Positions 45,374 to 57,485 of a stretch of DNA of 64,000 nucleotides are shown piece after piece. Where the stretch lies: positions 1,364,001 to 1,428,000 of the forward strand of contig NC_037324.1 in NCBI RefSeq assembly GCF_000143535.2. Reading direction: 5' to 3'. The translations under genes and the position numbers were made by a program. Source of the stretch: Botrytis cinerea B05.10. Taxonomy: Eukaryota > Ascomycota > Leotiomycetes > Helotiales > Sclerotiniaceae. The notes below the pieces were generated by a model, which worked only from the letters and a program-made list of their open reading frames with translations, had not been told where the DNA came from and ran no database searches. The stretch's first letter is position 1. Every line of letters begins with the position of its first letter.

Positions 45374-46445
45374 TTTATTAATGATTTGCTTTCATCAAAG
45401 CTATTTTCAAAAATCGGAATATTTCAAACATAAAATAAGCCTCAGATCAAGACCTCGCAAAAACATATTCACTATGACTGGGGAGAGCACCTCACCGCCA
45501 GAAATCACTTGATATAGCCTCATAAATCCCACAACCAAGCCCATCGCCAATTCACAAAGTATTGCCAATAAAGGAAACGAACTTGACTATTCAAACAAAC
45601 AAAGGAGTAACTGACCTGCTGGATCTCCGTCTTGTACTTTGCCGTTTTGTCCGTCATTTTGGCAACCTTTCACGACTTCCCAAATTCAATCCTTCTCTTT
45701 CTGACGCCCCTATCTATTCATACAGAGGGAGTTTACCAAAAATGCAATTGCCTGCCAAAACAATAATGGGATGGAATCAATTCAGACCTCAAGTTGATAA
45801 TTCTGTACATAACCAAGTGGTGAATGATGAAAGATTAAAACCAGTTCGAAGTGATTGGAATGTTGGGGTTACTGATCATGACTAAGAAATTCTAGGCGGT
45901 CAATCATGGTTTGGCTGGGCAGAAAACACACACGTGATTTTCGATATCCTTACATCGGAGTGTCAGGTACCCCACTCCGGGGTAGTGGGGTCTTGCTGCA
46001 CAGTAAAAGTTAAAAATTGTTACTTTTCTCCCCTCCATGCACACAATTCTTCTTTAAATGTTCACATCATTCAAACAACAAATCCCTAGAGTCCTTGTTG
46101 TCTATTAGACACCAAATCAAGGACATTCACACGGCTATATAACATCCAGTAGTCACAGAAAACAATGATATCAATATCAGATCGAGTGGCATATGATCTA
46201 AAGGTACAGCTAGGAAGTAGGGAATAACATCTTATGTAAATGGAAAATAAGTAACTTGGCTAGCAACCTGCAATGCATATCCATCCATCCTTCCAATAAC
46301 ACCAATGCTTGTCAGCTTAAACACCATCGAGAACTCCCTTGCCGAAAACTCCTATCCTTTCCCTTCATCATATGAAAACAGAATGTGAAGCTAATATGCC
46401 ACCTTCAGATTACCTCCCTGATGAAACTCGATGTTATTTCGAAGT
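45374..46445. other. Intergenic region, SPT3 to mitochondrial repeat-protein gene
   Basis: It holds one weak small frame (45742-45885, listed) and a hairpin at 45969-45991 (ACCCCACT, 7-base loop, AGTGGGGT). The remainder is the 3' flank of the minus-strand gene that ends at 46446. Confidence 0.5.
45742..45885 (+). CDS. Possible small protein (weak)
   Basis: A 47-residue frame from ATG 45742 in good context, divergent from SPT3. The peptide MGWNQFRPQVDNSVHNQVV...RLKPVRSDW is compact and looks constrained, but I know no family. The open frame extends upstream without another ATG, so a spliced 5' exon is possible. Confidence 0.35.
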   Translation: MQLPAKTIMGWNQFRPQVDNSVHNQVVNDERLKPVRSDWNVGVTDHD

Positions 46446-49352
46446 TCAGAACCCCTGCGGTCCTTTTCCATCTACACCTCCAGTCCTAAAGAACTCTGTC
46501 ACCACGCCAATGGCATAGCATCCACTGCCGACAATGGCGCCGCCCAATAACACTCTCTTTGCCTTGCCAGGCTTCTTGTTCTTAGTTTCCGAGTGGTCTT
46601 TCCAGGAAGATTTACCACTAAATACCGGTTCCTGGCGTCGAACGTCAATATTTGATTTAAATGCTGGTTCTGCTGATTCTGGTAAATCATGGTTCACGAA
46701 ACCTGTAGGGCTGGCGAATCGCGCCGTTGCAATCTGCATACCATCTATCGGATTTGTTGTGTTGTTCTTTAAATCAGCCTGCGAGGACAAGCGTCTTGCT
46801 GATCGGACTTTTCGGAATACGAGAACATCCCCACTTCCGGACACAATTTCATAACCTTCGGCCTGTAATGGTTGGAAGTGTGGAAAGAACTTTGCGGGGT
46901 TAGACAATCGAAGAAGAACCTCCGCAGGAGTCAAAGCTGTTGCTGTATCAGTCACAATAGATGTTGTTTCAGCAATCTTAATAGATTGCATTGTTGAATC
47001 ATAAGCCAAAACCTTATAAGTGGTTGGCTCAGGGCCCGACGCGGGCTTTTCCTCAGGCGAACTCGCAGCTGGCGCATCATTCGCAGGTACTTGGCGATGT
47101 TTGGAGCCAATTTTTCCATAGCTATCTTCATAGATTCCTCGGATTTCGCGAACTAAATCTTTGTCCTTGCCAGATTGTTTTCTGGGCTTTCCGTAAGATG
47201 AAACATATACCGATAAATCTCCTTCCCCTTGGTTTGCGCATTCTTCTTTATATGACGTCTCTAAGCCTTGAGGTACCTTCGAGTAAGGATCAGTTTCTGT
47301 GATTGCTTTGGCCAAATTGGGCTGAGAAGATGTTTGTTTTGTCGCAGATCGATCCAAGGATGTTTGAAGCCTTGGTGTGTTTGGGTTTCGAGAAAATGCT
47401 TCCTTCGAGCCAAGGCCTTCAATATATTCCTTCTCAGCCTTCTGAACAGACTGCTTGACCTCCGTTGAATAAGAAAGCTCTAGTCCCTTTGGTGACGTGT
47501 CATAACCCCAAGCATCTTTAGACACTGTTGGCATTAATCCTCCTGCACTGTCCTTTTGTTGTGTCCAAGACTTCTCGAAGTCTTCTGGAAAATCCCGGAC
47601 AAAGTTTCCTGTCACTTTTCGTCTCTCGACTTGTCCTGCATACTTATGATCCTTTTGGTCAAGGGTCTCAGAGCTTTCCCCAGCCTTGGATGCAGAGGGG
47701 TTGGGGCTTCCCTGTGTCTTGGTTTGCGTCTGTCCTTTTAATTTCTGCTCTGAGGCAATATCTTGAGCGTACTTGATTACGTTTTGATGAGCTTCCTCGA
47801 AAGCTTTTTCCAGTTGCTCTCTCTTAGTGGACTTCTCTTCAAGAGTTTCTTTCTTTGTGTTCTTGATGATACCCGAAGCAGCGCGAATATCACTTGCTCG
47901 AAGCAGGTCAAGGTCTTCTCTGGTATCTTGCTCAGGGTATTTGCGCGTAGATTTTGACAGCGAATTTTTTTTTTCTACATCTTTTTCTGGTGAGCTAGTG
48001 CCAGGGATCTTGGACTCGGAGCCAGGATGTTGAGTGATTCTTGCTTGCTTCTGATCATACTCCTTCAATGCTTCGCGTGTCTGATCTGGACTCTCAGGAA
48101 ACTTTCCATCGGGCTCGTTATAACGAAAAGATCCATAAGAAGTGTCCGCGTCATAATCTTTCAAACTTTCTCGGACTGAATCTGGCCTTTCGGGGAGTTT
48201 TCCGTCCGGCTCATTATATCGAAAGGATCCATATGAATTGGTTGTATCATATTCCTTCAACGACTCTTGTACTGCATCTGGCTTCTCGGGAAATTTGCCA
48301 TCAGGCTCATTATATCGAAACGATCCGTAAGAACTATCAGCATCATAGTCTTTCAAACTTTCTCGAACGGAATCTGGCTTTTCGGGCAGCTTTCCATCGG
48401 GCTCATTGTGGCGGAAGAACCCGTAAGTTATGTGTGAATCATAATCTTTCAATGATTCCTGGACAGAATCTGGCTGCTCTGGCAGCTTTCCATCAGGCTC
48501 TCTGTATCGAAAAGCGTTATAGGATGTACAACTGTCATAATCTTTGAGTCCTTCTTGTATTGGATCGGCCTTTTGTGGTAGCTGCCCGTCTGGTTCGTTG
48601 TGAAAAAATGGCTCGTATCCTTTACTCTCGTATTCCTTGAGAGATTCCCGCACAGAATCAGGTTGCTCGGGAAATTTTCCATCAGGTTCGTTGTACATGA
48701 ATGGTTTGTTATAGGCATCAATATCAGCTTGAGTGGCATCATCTGGCGGGACTAAGTTTTGAAATCGCTGACGATATCCCTTGAATTTCGTCACAGGAGT
48801 GTTTACAGCCTTTTCATTCTTGAACACCTTTCGATTTGTGATGGGGTCAATATGGTAGATCTCATTTTCCAACTCGAATTCATTGTCCAATTGATTTTTT
48901 GACTTCAGATTTCTCCAGTATGCTTCATCAGCTTGCGATAATCGGATTGACTCCACACCACCATCCGTGCCTTCAACATCGGCTTTGAATGTGTACTTGG
49001 AGCGGGCAGGAGAAAAATAGATTGTTTTGCTGCGCATGAAGTTATGTATGGCACGTTTGTAATCCGGAATACGCTCATCACGCTTAACGCTTTTGGCCTC
49101 AACATATTTTTGTTTTAAAAGTCGATTACGACGATTGAGCTCTTTTTCAAATCCATGATCAAGGTGTGAAGACCAATAACCCATTCGAAATGCTCGTGTT
49201 TGATTTTGTGGACCTTGGTTCGACAACAACCCTTGTGTATTGTGCCAATTACGATTTGATATACGGAGTAAATTGGCGGAGGCAGAAATAGATCCATATC
49301 GAATTAGAGGAGATGTGGTCTGCGAGACCGAGGTGGTGAGCTGGGACAGCAT
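46446..49352 (-). CDS. Large probable mitochondrial protein with seven EPDG repeats
   Basis: Single exon, 968 residues, ATG at 49352. The N-terminus is Ser/Arg-rich without acids, like a mitochondrial presequence. Residues about 218-437 hold seven tandem copies of a roughly 32-residue unit, N-EPDGK(F/L)PExPDSVxESLKxYDxxxxYGxFRY. A long disordered Ser/Lys/Glu region follows. Near residue 800-870 is a conserved block with TALTPAEVLLRLSNPAKFFPHF and GYEIVSGSGDVLVFRKVR. A hydrophobic segment near the C-terminus (VLLGGAIVGSGCYAIGVV) could be a membrane anchor. Related large fungal proteins are described only as serine-threonine-rich; function is unknown. Confidence 0.85.
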   Translation of the reverse strand: MLSQLTTSVSQTTSPLIRYGSISASANLLRISNRNWHNTQGLLSNQGPQNQTRAFRMGYWSSHLDHGFEKELNRRNRLLKQKYVEAKSVKRDERIPDYKRAIHNFMRSKTIYFSPARSKYTFKADVEGTDGGVESIRLSQADEAYWRNLKSKNQLDNEFELENEIYHIDPITNRKVFKNEKAVNTPVTKFKGYRQRFQNLVPPDDATQADIDAYNKPFMYNEPDGKFPEQPDSVRESLKEYESKGYEPFFHNEPDGQLPQKADPIQEGLKDYDSCTSYNAFRYREPDGKLPEQPDSVQESLKDYDSHITYGFFRHNEPDGKLPEKPDSVRESLKDYDADSSYGSFRYNEPDGKFPEKPDAVQESLKEYDTTNSYGSFRYNEPDGKLPERPDSVRESLKDYDADTSYGSFRYNEPDGKFPESPDQTREALKEYDQKQARITQHPGSESKIPGTSSPEKDVEKKNSLSKSTRKYPEQDTREDLDLLRASDIRAASGIIKNTKKETLEEKSTKREQLEKAFEEAHQNVIKYAQDIASEQKLKGQTQTKTQGSPNPSASKAGESSETLDQKDHKYAGQVERRKVTGNFVRDFPEDFEKSWTQQKDSAGGLMPTVSKDAWGYDTSPKGLELSYSTEVKQSVQKAEKEYIEGLGSKEAFSRNPNTPRLQTSLDRSATKQTSSQPNLAKAITETDPYSKVPQGLETSYKEECANQGEGDLSVYVSSYGKPRKQSGKDKDLVREIRGIYEDSYGKIGSKHRQVPANDAPAASSPEEKPASGPEPTTYKVLAYDSTMQSIKIAETTSIVTDTATALTPAEVLLRLSNPAKFFPHFQPLQAEGYEIVSGSGDVLVFRKVRSARRLSSQADLKNNTTNPIDGMQIATARFASPTGFVNHDLPESAEPAFKSNIDVRRQEPVFSGKSSWKDHSETKNKKPGKAKRVLLGGAIVGSGCYAIGVVTEFFRTGGVDGKGPQGF
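48040..48705 (-). repeat. Seven-copy coding repeat, about 96 bp
   Basis: Coding repeat behind the EPDG units. Copies have diverged, most strongly the second copy (QLPQKADPIQEGL); the middle copies are the most alike. Confidence 0.85.
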
Positions 49353-49999
49353 CTCGAAGAATTATTCCGATCGTATCATGCTCGGGGACCTAAATAAGGT
49401 TTAGCCATATGTCATACGATCAGGGTCAATTATACTCACGAATAAAGTTTCATTCAACTCAGCCTTTAAAGTTGGCTATTTGGCGGGAATTGTGTTAATG
49501 TAGGCGAAATCAGATGAAATGTTGTGTTGAAGATATGATGCTATTTAAGTTAGAATGGCGAACTCGTCAGAATTGTACTATTGACATAACAATAAGAGCT
49601 CGTGCAACATTGGAATAACTTTAAACAAGGAAACAGCTTGTGAATATCAAAGGCGCTTTTTTATATGGAAATGAAGCGTCAAAAGAAAAAACACAAAGGA
49701 TAGTGCCATTTTAAAGCAGAGCTGAAAACTTACCAGATCGATCGCTTTATCTCGGTGCTTGTTGGTTGGATGGATGGAAGGAAGGAAGGAAGAGAACTGT
49801 GGTTTCCTTTCTTTTGCTTGTGATTGATTAATCGACCGATTGATGGATTGATGGATTGATGGATTGATTGATTGATCGAGTGATTAATATGACCTGATTA
49901 GATACCAAATTGAATCAAATCAAATCAAATCAAATCAAATCAACGAATAAGGTAAGCGTGTCTGATTGCAAATAGCCAACGGGAAAACGCTCGAGTATA

Positions 50000-50031
<32 letters not shown>

Positions 50032-50987
50032 GTTCACTTGCAGTGAGGGTATATCGATATCGATATCGAGACCAGAAAGCAAGCAAGTGCGGAAGGGGGG
50101 AAGGAAGTAAGTAAGTAAGAAGAAGAAGACGAAGACCAAGACGAAGAGGGGAAGAAGAGTCAATCCATCCATCCATCCATCCATCGATCAATCGGGAAAG
50201 CATGCATGCGCATCAGGTGATTGACAACCTAACCCAACCCAGCCTAACCTAACCTAACCTAACCTAACCTAACCTAACCTCCCTTTCCCTATCCTCCCCT
50301 CCCCTCCCCTCCCGTAACAGATAGACAATCGCATAGAACAGGACAGAACGGATCCGCCCATACGACACAAGCAAGCGGATAGGCCAAGGGCTGAGCGCGT
50401 ATGGCTGTATGGCTCGGTATAGGTAGGATGCGGGTGTGTCCACCACCATTCATGCACCGATGGGACTTTTGGTTGCGGGGTAATACGATTGGGGGATCCA
50501 CTCTGGATGCTAACCCCGAGGTTTCCCGAGCTGGATGGAGGACGTGATGGGTGTGTCAGGGCGTTCCAGGGTGCTTCCCTTATGCGTGGGCTTGTGCACG
50601 GCCTTTTCCGCGCGGGTGGAAGTTGGTTGGTTGGCTGCTGACTGCTGATGGGGCTTTCTGCCTGAGGCACAGTGGGAGAACACATGCACATGCGCAAGCT
50701 CGGGGCAAGCTGGGAGGAGGATTGATATCATAGTTTGTGTCTTACTGTGGAGATGGGATCGAATACTTCAATTAAGCATCGGCATTTACAAAAGGAAACA
50801 TGGATAAATTATCTAGGTATCGATTCGCTGTAAATACATATTGAAGAGTAGATCTCCTCGTCATTAATCTCTCTTTTCTAAACCTAATCATTCCAAATTC
50901 CTCCTTCTTTCATATGGATGCTAATAAGCTGCCATGATTTTCACACATCTCTTTGATTCATAAACCCCTCTTCCCATAACTAGTAAT
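49353..50987. other. 1.6-kb intergenic region with microsatellites
   Basis: No gene recognised. It holds a GGAA tract (about 49777-49792), GATTGATG repeats (49840-49875), AATCA repeats (49912-49942), a CT tract (50003-50031), an ATCC tract (50163-50184) and CCTAA repeats (50243-50280). Frames at 50264-50731 are GC-rich but show no family. The right part is the 3' flank of the listerin gene. Confidence 0.6.
50243..50280. repeat. (CCTAA)n telomere-like repeat
   Basis: About 7.6 units of CCTAA. This is one base shorter than the usual fungal telomere unit CCCTAA. Confidence 0.9.
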
Positions 50988-53900
50988 CTAACGACCATAG
51001 TTAAAAGCACAACGACACAATGGACACGAGCTCTGGTTACTGCTCGCAAACCATTTAAACAGACATTGTCCATGGAATGTGTTCTTACAAGTTCCACACT
51101 TCTTATCCGGTGTTTTCTTGTCGCTTGATATGATGCTGTAACAGATAGCACATTCAGTGTGTCCTTTAAGACTACCTTCAACATTACGACGGAAAGTAGT
51201 CAATCCATCGATCAGACTACCGTTGGAGAATGTGATGGCACCCTGAACGATGAGTAGCCAACTTCTCCATTTCTTTTCTGGCACGGCAACACGGTTGATG
51301 CCCTCGACTTTGACGTTGTAGAAAGGATAGTTGGATGGAAATCGAATGGCAATTTGTATGCTAGTATCATCGATTTCGTAGCTGGCAAAGATGGAACGTG
51401 CGCCCTTCGATGTTTTAATTTCGAGTTCTTTCTCGCCTCCTTCTTTGGCCTCCTTCGAAGTTGCCCATTCATCGATTTCATCAAGTTTGTCAGAGATCAG
51501 AAGTGGAGTGAAGTATTTTTCTGTCCATGTCTCGACTGCTTGACGGGTCTGTTTGGATTGACAGTCAGAAAACCAAGCCTTTGCAAGATCACCAGTGTGT
51601 CTAAGACATAAATGATATAGATGAATAAGAAGCCATTGGAAGTTTCGCTCGTTTGTTTCACCATCTGCTAGTGATGTATCGTATGTGCGTATGTATGATT
51701 CATCAAAATGTGCCTTTTCAAGGTTAAGAGGCGTGCCATCTGAATGACCTAACACATCGAACAAAAATGTTAAAAATGACCCAAGGCAGTTTTCTGACTG
51801 AAGATGATTGCAATAGTCTTTGCGTACTTTCCAAGATGCTGTGCTAAATGCATCGTAGACTAAATGCCACGAAAGTAAATAGCTACGAATTGAGGGAGGA
51901 AATTCTGCAAGCTCTTCGTCATCAAAATTACGAATAGATGGTGCGTCCAAGAGAAGAGATAGTAATTCTTCTGGCAATTGTGCATCTTTCTTTTCAAGAA
52001 GGACATTAACCGAGATTTCCGCTTGCTCTGCAGGAATGGCCCGATGAAGAACACTAAATGCTGCAGATTGGACCATTCTATTTTCTGAAGCTACCAACGG
52101 GTAGAACTCGGAGATGTCATTGATGTGACTTGAAGGTATATTAATCACTAGCCGCGACAAAATATTATCAACAAACTCAATTGGTTGTGTTGATTTCGAC
52201 CTGGGTAACTTGGTGAGTTTGATCAAACAATGAGATGCAGTCTCTCCATATTGAGCTCGGGCATTCTCAAGGTCGTCATTAGCATCTTGCAAGCTTTGTA
52301 AATTTGAGAACAATTTCAAAGCCATTCCCATCATGGGGAGCTTTTGGTCTTGGTGATCTTCATTTTCCATCGATTCCCAAATTTTGATACAGAATTCGAG
52401 AGTTTTCTCCCAGTATGATCCGTAGACTGATTTGATCGCCGGGAGCAATTTTTGTAGAGCAAGACAAGACTCAGAAGAGAGCTGATAATTGGTGTCTGAA
52501 ATTTCTGGGGTCCATGAAAGAATTTGCTTGACCGCAAACACTAATCGATTTTGTGCCACAGGAAGATCGTCATTGTCGTACACGGATAATGTTGCATTCA
52601 GGAGAACAAGTCGACCGAGAGTTTCCTCAGATTGAGCATTGGCCCCAGCAACATCACTAATGATCCGGTTGCAAAGGTTGCTGACAAGCTGGCTAGAACT
52701 CAGGGTCTCGTGAAGCCCTGTCAAGATGGCAACAGCCCCAAAAATGTTCGAGGTAGAGGATTTAAGAATGTCAAGGCTGGAGATCCAGTCTTCGCCTCCC
52801 ACTTGCCATCCATGTTGCTCAACAAGTTTGGGTAGTAGATGGCTCAACACGCGAGCAGAGTAGAACGACGTAGACGTATTGCCACAGGAAGTACTTATCA
52901 ACTTTGAAATAAGGGTATGAACAACACCGGAAAATTCAAGTGGTGACCCAGACTCAAAACCATCTTGCCAAGCTTTCGAGTGTAGTACGATGAATGACCA
53001 TGAATCTTGGTATATTCGGTCTACAAAATCGCGCACGCCAGCAATAGCTTCTTCCGATGATAACACGAAAAGTTTGTTGTTCTCTAGTAGATCGAGCTGG
53101 TCATTCGCATTTTCCACAGTCAAACACATGAGATATATAATCTCGACAAGAGCATCCTTTGACAAGCGATCAGGATGGTCTCGAATTAAATGTGCCGAAT
53201 ACATCGCCATTCTGAGAGCTACGGAATAGCCATCTAGATCTCTGCCAGGTCGGCTACCGTCATTTCCACTTTGTGCACGTGCCAAGAACACTGCTCCCGC
53301 AAATGGTCTCATCACTCCCAAAGTAGGATTTGGTGCTTGATCCAACAAAGGGGCCAAAGCTTCAGACCATTTTGTTGCATTTGGGAAGAGTTCGGGATGG
53401 TGAGAACTATCATCCAAGGTAGTGATAATTGCTTCGGCCTGTTGGACAAGTGTATCAATACTAGGAATTAATGTCAGTCATTGCTCCCCGGACAATTGAT
53501 AATTGCGGATATTAAATTCCAAGAATTTCAAGGATTATACTCACGTCAATGATTGGGGGTTTGCGTTTTCCAGATTTTCCCTGAGTATATGAACTACAGA
53601 AGAAGTGGTGGCACCACTTTCGTTGTCGACTACAGATCGTAAATTCGTAGCCCGTTTACCAAGGTCAGAATCTGAGAGTTCTGTCAACGCCAAAAGTTTC
53701 GTGATCAAATCTACGTGCGCGTCTCCGTCTCGAATAGCTTCGGGTCGCCTTTTAGATAGTAATTCAAGTGCTTGAAAGACATGATTTACATTGGGGTTAG
53801 AAGCATTTAATACAGAAATTAGGTTTTGCAGCAATAACCTTTCTGTTGGTTTGGAAAACCCATTGAAAATTACCGCCGCTTCGAATAGTGCCCATTCATC

Positions 53901-55985
53901 GTTATTGCCTTCGACCACGTCACGGGAAGTCTCAAGGAGGAGGTCTTGGAGAGCTTGGTCATCACGAACTAAATCCGAAATTTCATTCGAAGATATCAAC
54001 GCTGTGACGGTTTTTTGTCTCTGTAAATTCCTAGGGGTCGATAGCAAAGCATCGATAGCCGTCTGCCAGATACTCTTGTAAGAGTCTTGCTGTCCAGAAA
54101 TTAAACGGAATTGATCTAAAGATGAAGTCAAGTATGAAGATGATGGCGACAAAAGTAATTTAGGAAGATGAGTTTCCATGAACGATTTAACGGTTTCCAA
54201 AACTGAGGGAGAAGCTTCCATTAGCTGCGGAGCGTATCTCAGCGCTGACTCCAATACTGCCCCAGCGGAGTAGGGCTTCCCATTCCTGCTGATGATTACT
54301 TGGAGAGTACTATCTATAATATGGCCTGAAGGTTGAAGAAGTGGGTTTTGATCGACTGTAAGATCCTTTAATTTGAAGATGTCAGACAGAAGTGAGAACC
54401 AGCGGTGGCCTTCAGCCATGACAGCATCTTGAGAAGATGAATAGTCTTTAGATTGCTCTGGCATTGATGTTTGAATTCTTGTAACGAATTCTTGTGCGAG
54501 CTTTTGCCATTCTTCGGCGAGAGAGTTTTGTAAGTTAGAGTTCTTCCCTAATCTAGAGATAAAAGCAGATATAGTTGAAGATGGTGTATTGTTTCTGATG
54601 AGCCATTCGGAAGTTTCCGGAGATGGGTGTAAATAATGCGCAAACATGGGATAGGTAGATTTCTGCACAATCTCTGCTTGCTGGGAACTTGGCAGGTTTA
54701 CGATACAGATGTTGGATGTTTCTCCGTAAGCGAGCCATGCTTCTGAAGAGTTGGCCCTACTCTCCTCCCTCTGGTTAATACTCTTGCGAAATACCTCCAA
54801 AAACTCCAGGATAGAATCAGGGGTTTGAGGCAGAACAGATATTGGTAAAATTGCCACAAGAGCTCGCAATGTTTGCCAATAAGCAGGGGAAGAGCCTTGT
54901 GAGCCTTTTTGAACAAAAGATATCAGGTCGCCTGTAGCAGTAGATCGTTTAGCCTTATAAGCAGAAGTCCATACTTGAGGAAATTGTTTGGTTAGCTGAT
55001 GCAGAGTCTGCAATAGTTGCAACGCAGATGTTAATTGGGAGGATCTCAGCGCTTCGGATATGAATGCACGACTGATAGTTCCAAGGTTATTCTCGACCAG
55101 TTGAGTTTGCTTCTCCAGGCAAAGTACGAGTAACTTATCGGTACTTTTTCTTGCTGTAGCATCCTCGCATGATGCCAGGGTCCAAAGTTTTTTGTTGCCG
55201 AAAATAACCTTTTCGTACCTGTCTTGATACTTAAGCATATCATCATCACCTAGCTTGGCTAGCAGATTGGCAAGAAGAGATACACTGGCGCTATTTACGC
55301 GGAAGTACTTTTCGTTTGCTTCTTCTGTGGGGACAGATCTTTCGTCACTTAAAGTATTAGGAGTCTCATTCAAGGCTTCTTCGGCATAGTCCAGGATTTC
55401 GTTCTGGCAACGCTTCCAAAACAGATTCATTTTAGCATCCGTATCGAGGAAAGACGTCAAACCATCCATCGCTGATCGTGCCACTGCTCGGTCTCTATCA
55501 TATGTTCCTGCAAGCCAGCTTCCTACGACTTTGGGTATATATCTCTCCATTCTTTTCCGGGCTGATTTTAGAAGCTCATATTGTATGCTGTGAGATAGCT
55601 CGCGAACACGACGTGAGTTATCTATGGAAATCCTAGGATAGGCATCGACCTATACATTATGTTAGCAGAAGCACTCTAAGATCCCCACGGCGCATCCTAC
55701 CCAAGCTTCTAAAATTGCTTCTTCCGTGCCTCCTTGCTCGTTTGGCTGATTCTGAACGAATGTTCGCAAATCCTCAAGAGCTTTCGATTTTGTTGTTGCG
55801 TCTTTCTTTGAAAGATTCTTGAATGATAGAATGACATTGGCATCGCTGATGGCAGAGAGGTTTGATGGTTCTGTAAGATATGATAACCTGGTGGCTTTTG
55901 TGGTAAAGCCAAACCCGAAGCCGGCACCAGTGGCAGTTGAAGCACGAGTGCTGGAAGCCTGCGATTTGAATTGTCGTTTGCCCAT
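50988..55985 (-). CDS. LTN1: Listerin, E3 ubiquitin ligase of ribosome quality control
   Basis: Three exons (55701-55985, 53545-55649, 50988-53460) with introns of 51 and 83 bases give 1620 residues, close to the yeast protein. The N-terminus MGKRQFKSQASSTRAS...GFGFGF and NLSKKDATTKSKALEDL is the listerin signature. The middle is HEAT-like helical repeats. The C-terminus carries an RWD-like segment (IRFPSNYPFYNVKVEG) and a RING finger: CAIC, then CGTC, HGQC-LFKWF and CPLC. Listerin (Ltn1/Rkr1) binds stalled 60S subunits and ubiquitylates the trapped nascent chain. Both splices join continuous family sequence (ILEAW-VDAYPRI; QSLT-IDTLVQQAE). Confidence 0.93.
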
Positions 55986-57485
55986 GTTATGCAGACCTTT
56001 TGATGGGTAGAAGGGTACGAAATGATTTGTATGGAGTATAGGAAATATCTACTGTTATGTAGGACAGAGAAGATAAGTTTATAAGCAGTGGAGAAATTTC
56101 AATGATCGGACAATCAATGACGGAATTGAAGTGATAGTGGGGTGGTGATTCAGATAGAAATTGTCCAATAGCCTTGTTGCGATGTGCTTAGTAATGGCAA
56201 AGCCACCTCTGTCTATCAGCTGATCTAGCTTCAATAGGATTAGTGCAGCCCTGGAGCTCCTAGAGCCACAAAATAAATAATTCTGCCGAATTTGAACTTC
56301 GCAGGCGGTCAAACAACGTTTTTCGGCTGCAAGAGAATCGACGTGATATATGATGCCACTCAATCGTGGCCACGACCTGAGTGGAAAGCTTCAATATATT
56401 TGTGAGCTTGTTGATACGACCTCGGAAGGATAAGCTTCTTATTGCAGTTGAACAAGAAGTTTGAGAGTACTCTAAAAACATCCGTGAAATTCATTATCAT
56501 TCATAAACGAACATCTCACAGCATTTTGGCAGACATCCTCTCCTAAGGTTGCATTATATATTGGCGAAGAATAGCGCCTTCATTCAGATCTCACGGGTAG
56601 AAATGGGACCTTGCACGGTTTGGAGAGATGAGGTCGTATTGAAATATGAAAAGAGCTCGGTTACTAAGAGTTTTGACATTTCTGGCGTGGTGTTGAGTTA
56701 CGACAGGGGGTTATTTTAATGATTGTGTTGACTAGTATGCCGATTCTCGAGATTTTAAAAGACTGATTACTCGCACGAGGAGTATGCATTGTCTTGCTGA
56801 TGCGGAAGAGGTGGCTGCATGTCAATAGTATGAGAAATGTATGAGTTCAAACAATCTTGAAATGCAGGATTCGCACGACGGAGGAGATCAAGGATTGTAT
56901 TCGTCCATGGAATGAAGCAAAGCATAGTTGCATTTTATTCCCCTACGAATAGTATCGTAAACACGAGGCTCAAAATGGTATAAAATCACACAATATTGAC
57001 TATCCATTGGAAGGTATGAAGAGGCTGGGTTTCATACCGCACTTGCTATTTACGCCCAAAAGGCATGGCTAATATTTCGTTGCTTAAGTGATAAATGACA
57101 CAAGCAATTCAGTGCGACTTCTATCTTGAGAAGCTTCACTCATTGAACTTCTGTCTACTTTGCCATTTCTCTTTACATTTTTTCCTTCAATGATTTGCAC
57201 CTCAACAAGAAATACATCCAACTCATTCGTTATGAGCCTGGAATAGCATATTTACCACTCGCTCGAAAACTACAGTCGTCAATACTTCTTTTGAAATAAG
57301 TAGGATTTGCTTGTCCAGTATGAGTTCTTAACTTGTTGACTGTTGTTTTTCCACAGAAGTGAAGCTCTTTATATTTATATTCCACGATATTTGTTATCCA
57401 AAAGCAACAAGAATCCAGCATTGCAACAGTCAAATCTCGTGCTCAAGTACCTTGTGTACATCGTGTTTCGCCCAAAATCAAAGAT
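55986..57485. other. Intergenic region
   Basis: 1.5 kb between divergent genes; no gene, repeat or regulatory site that I can name. Minus-strand frames at 56079-56481 are short and overlap each other. Confidence 0.5.

Noticed and set aside
50264..50731. Overlapping minus-strand frames up to 142 codons
   Set aside because: Proline- and Ser-rich with no conserved motif; composition effect of a GC-rich intergenic stretch.
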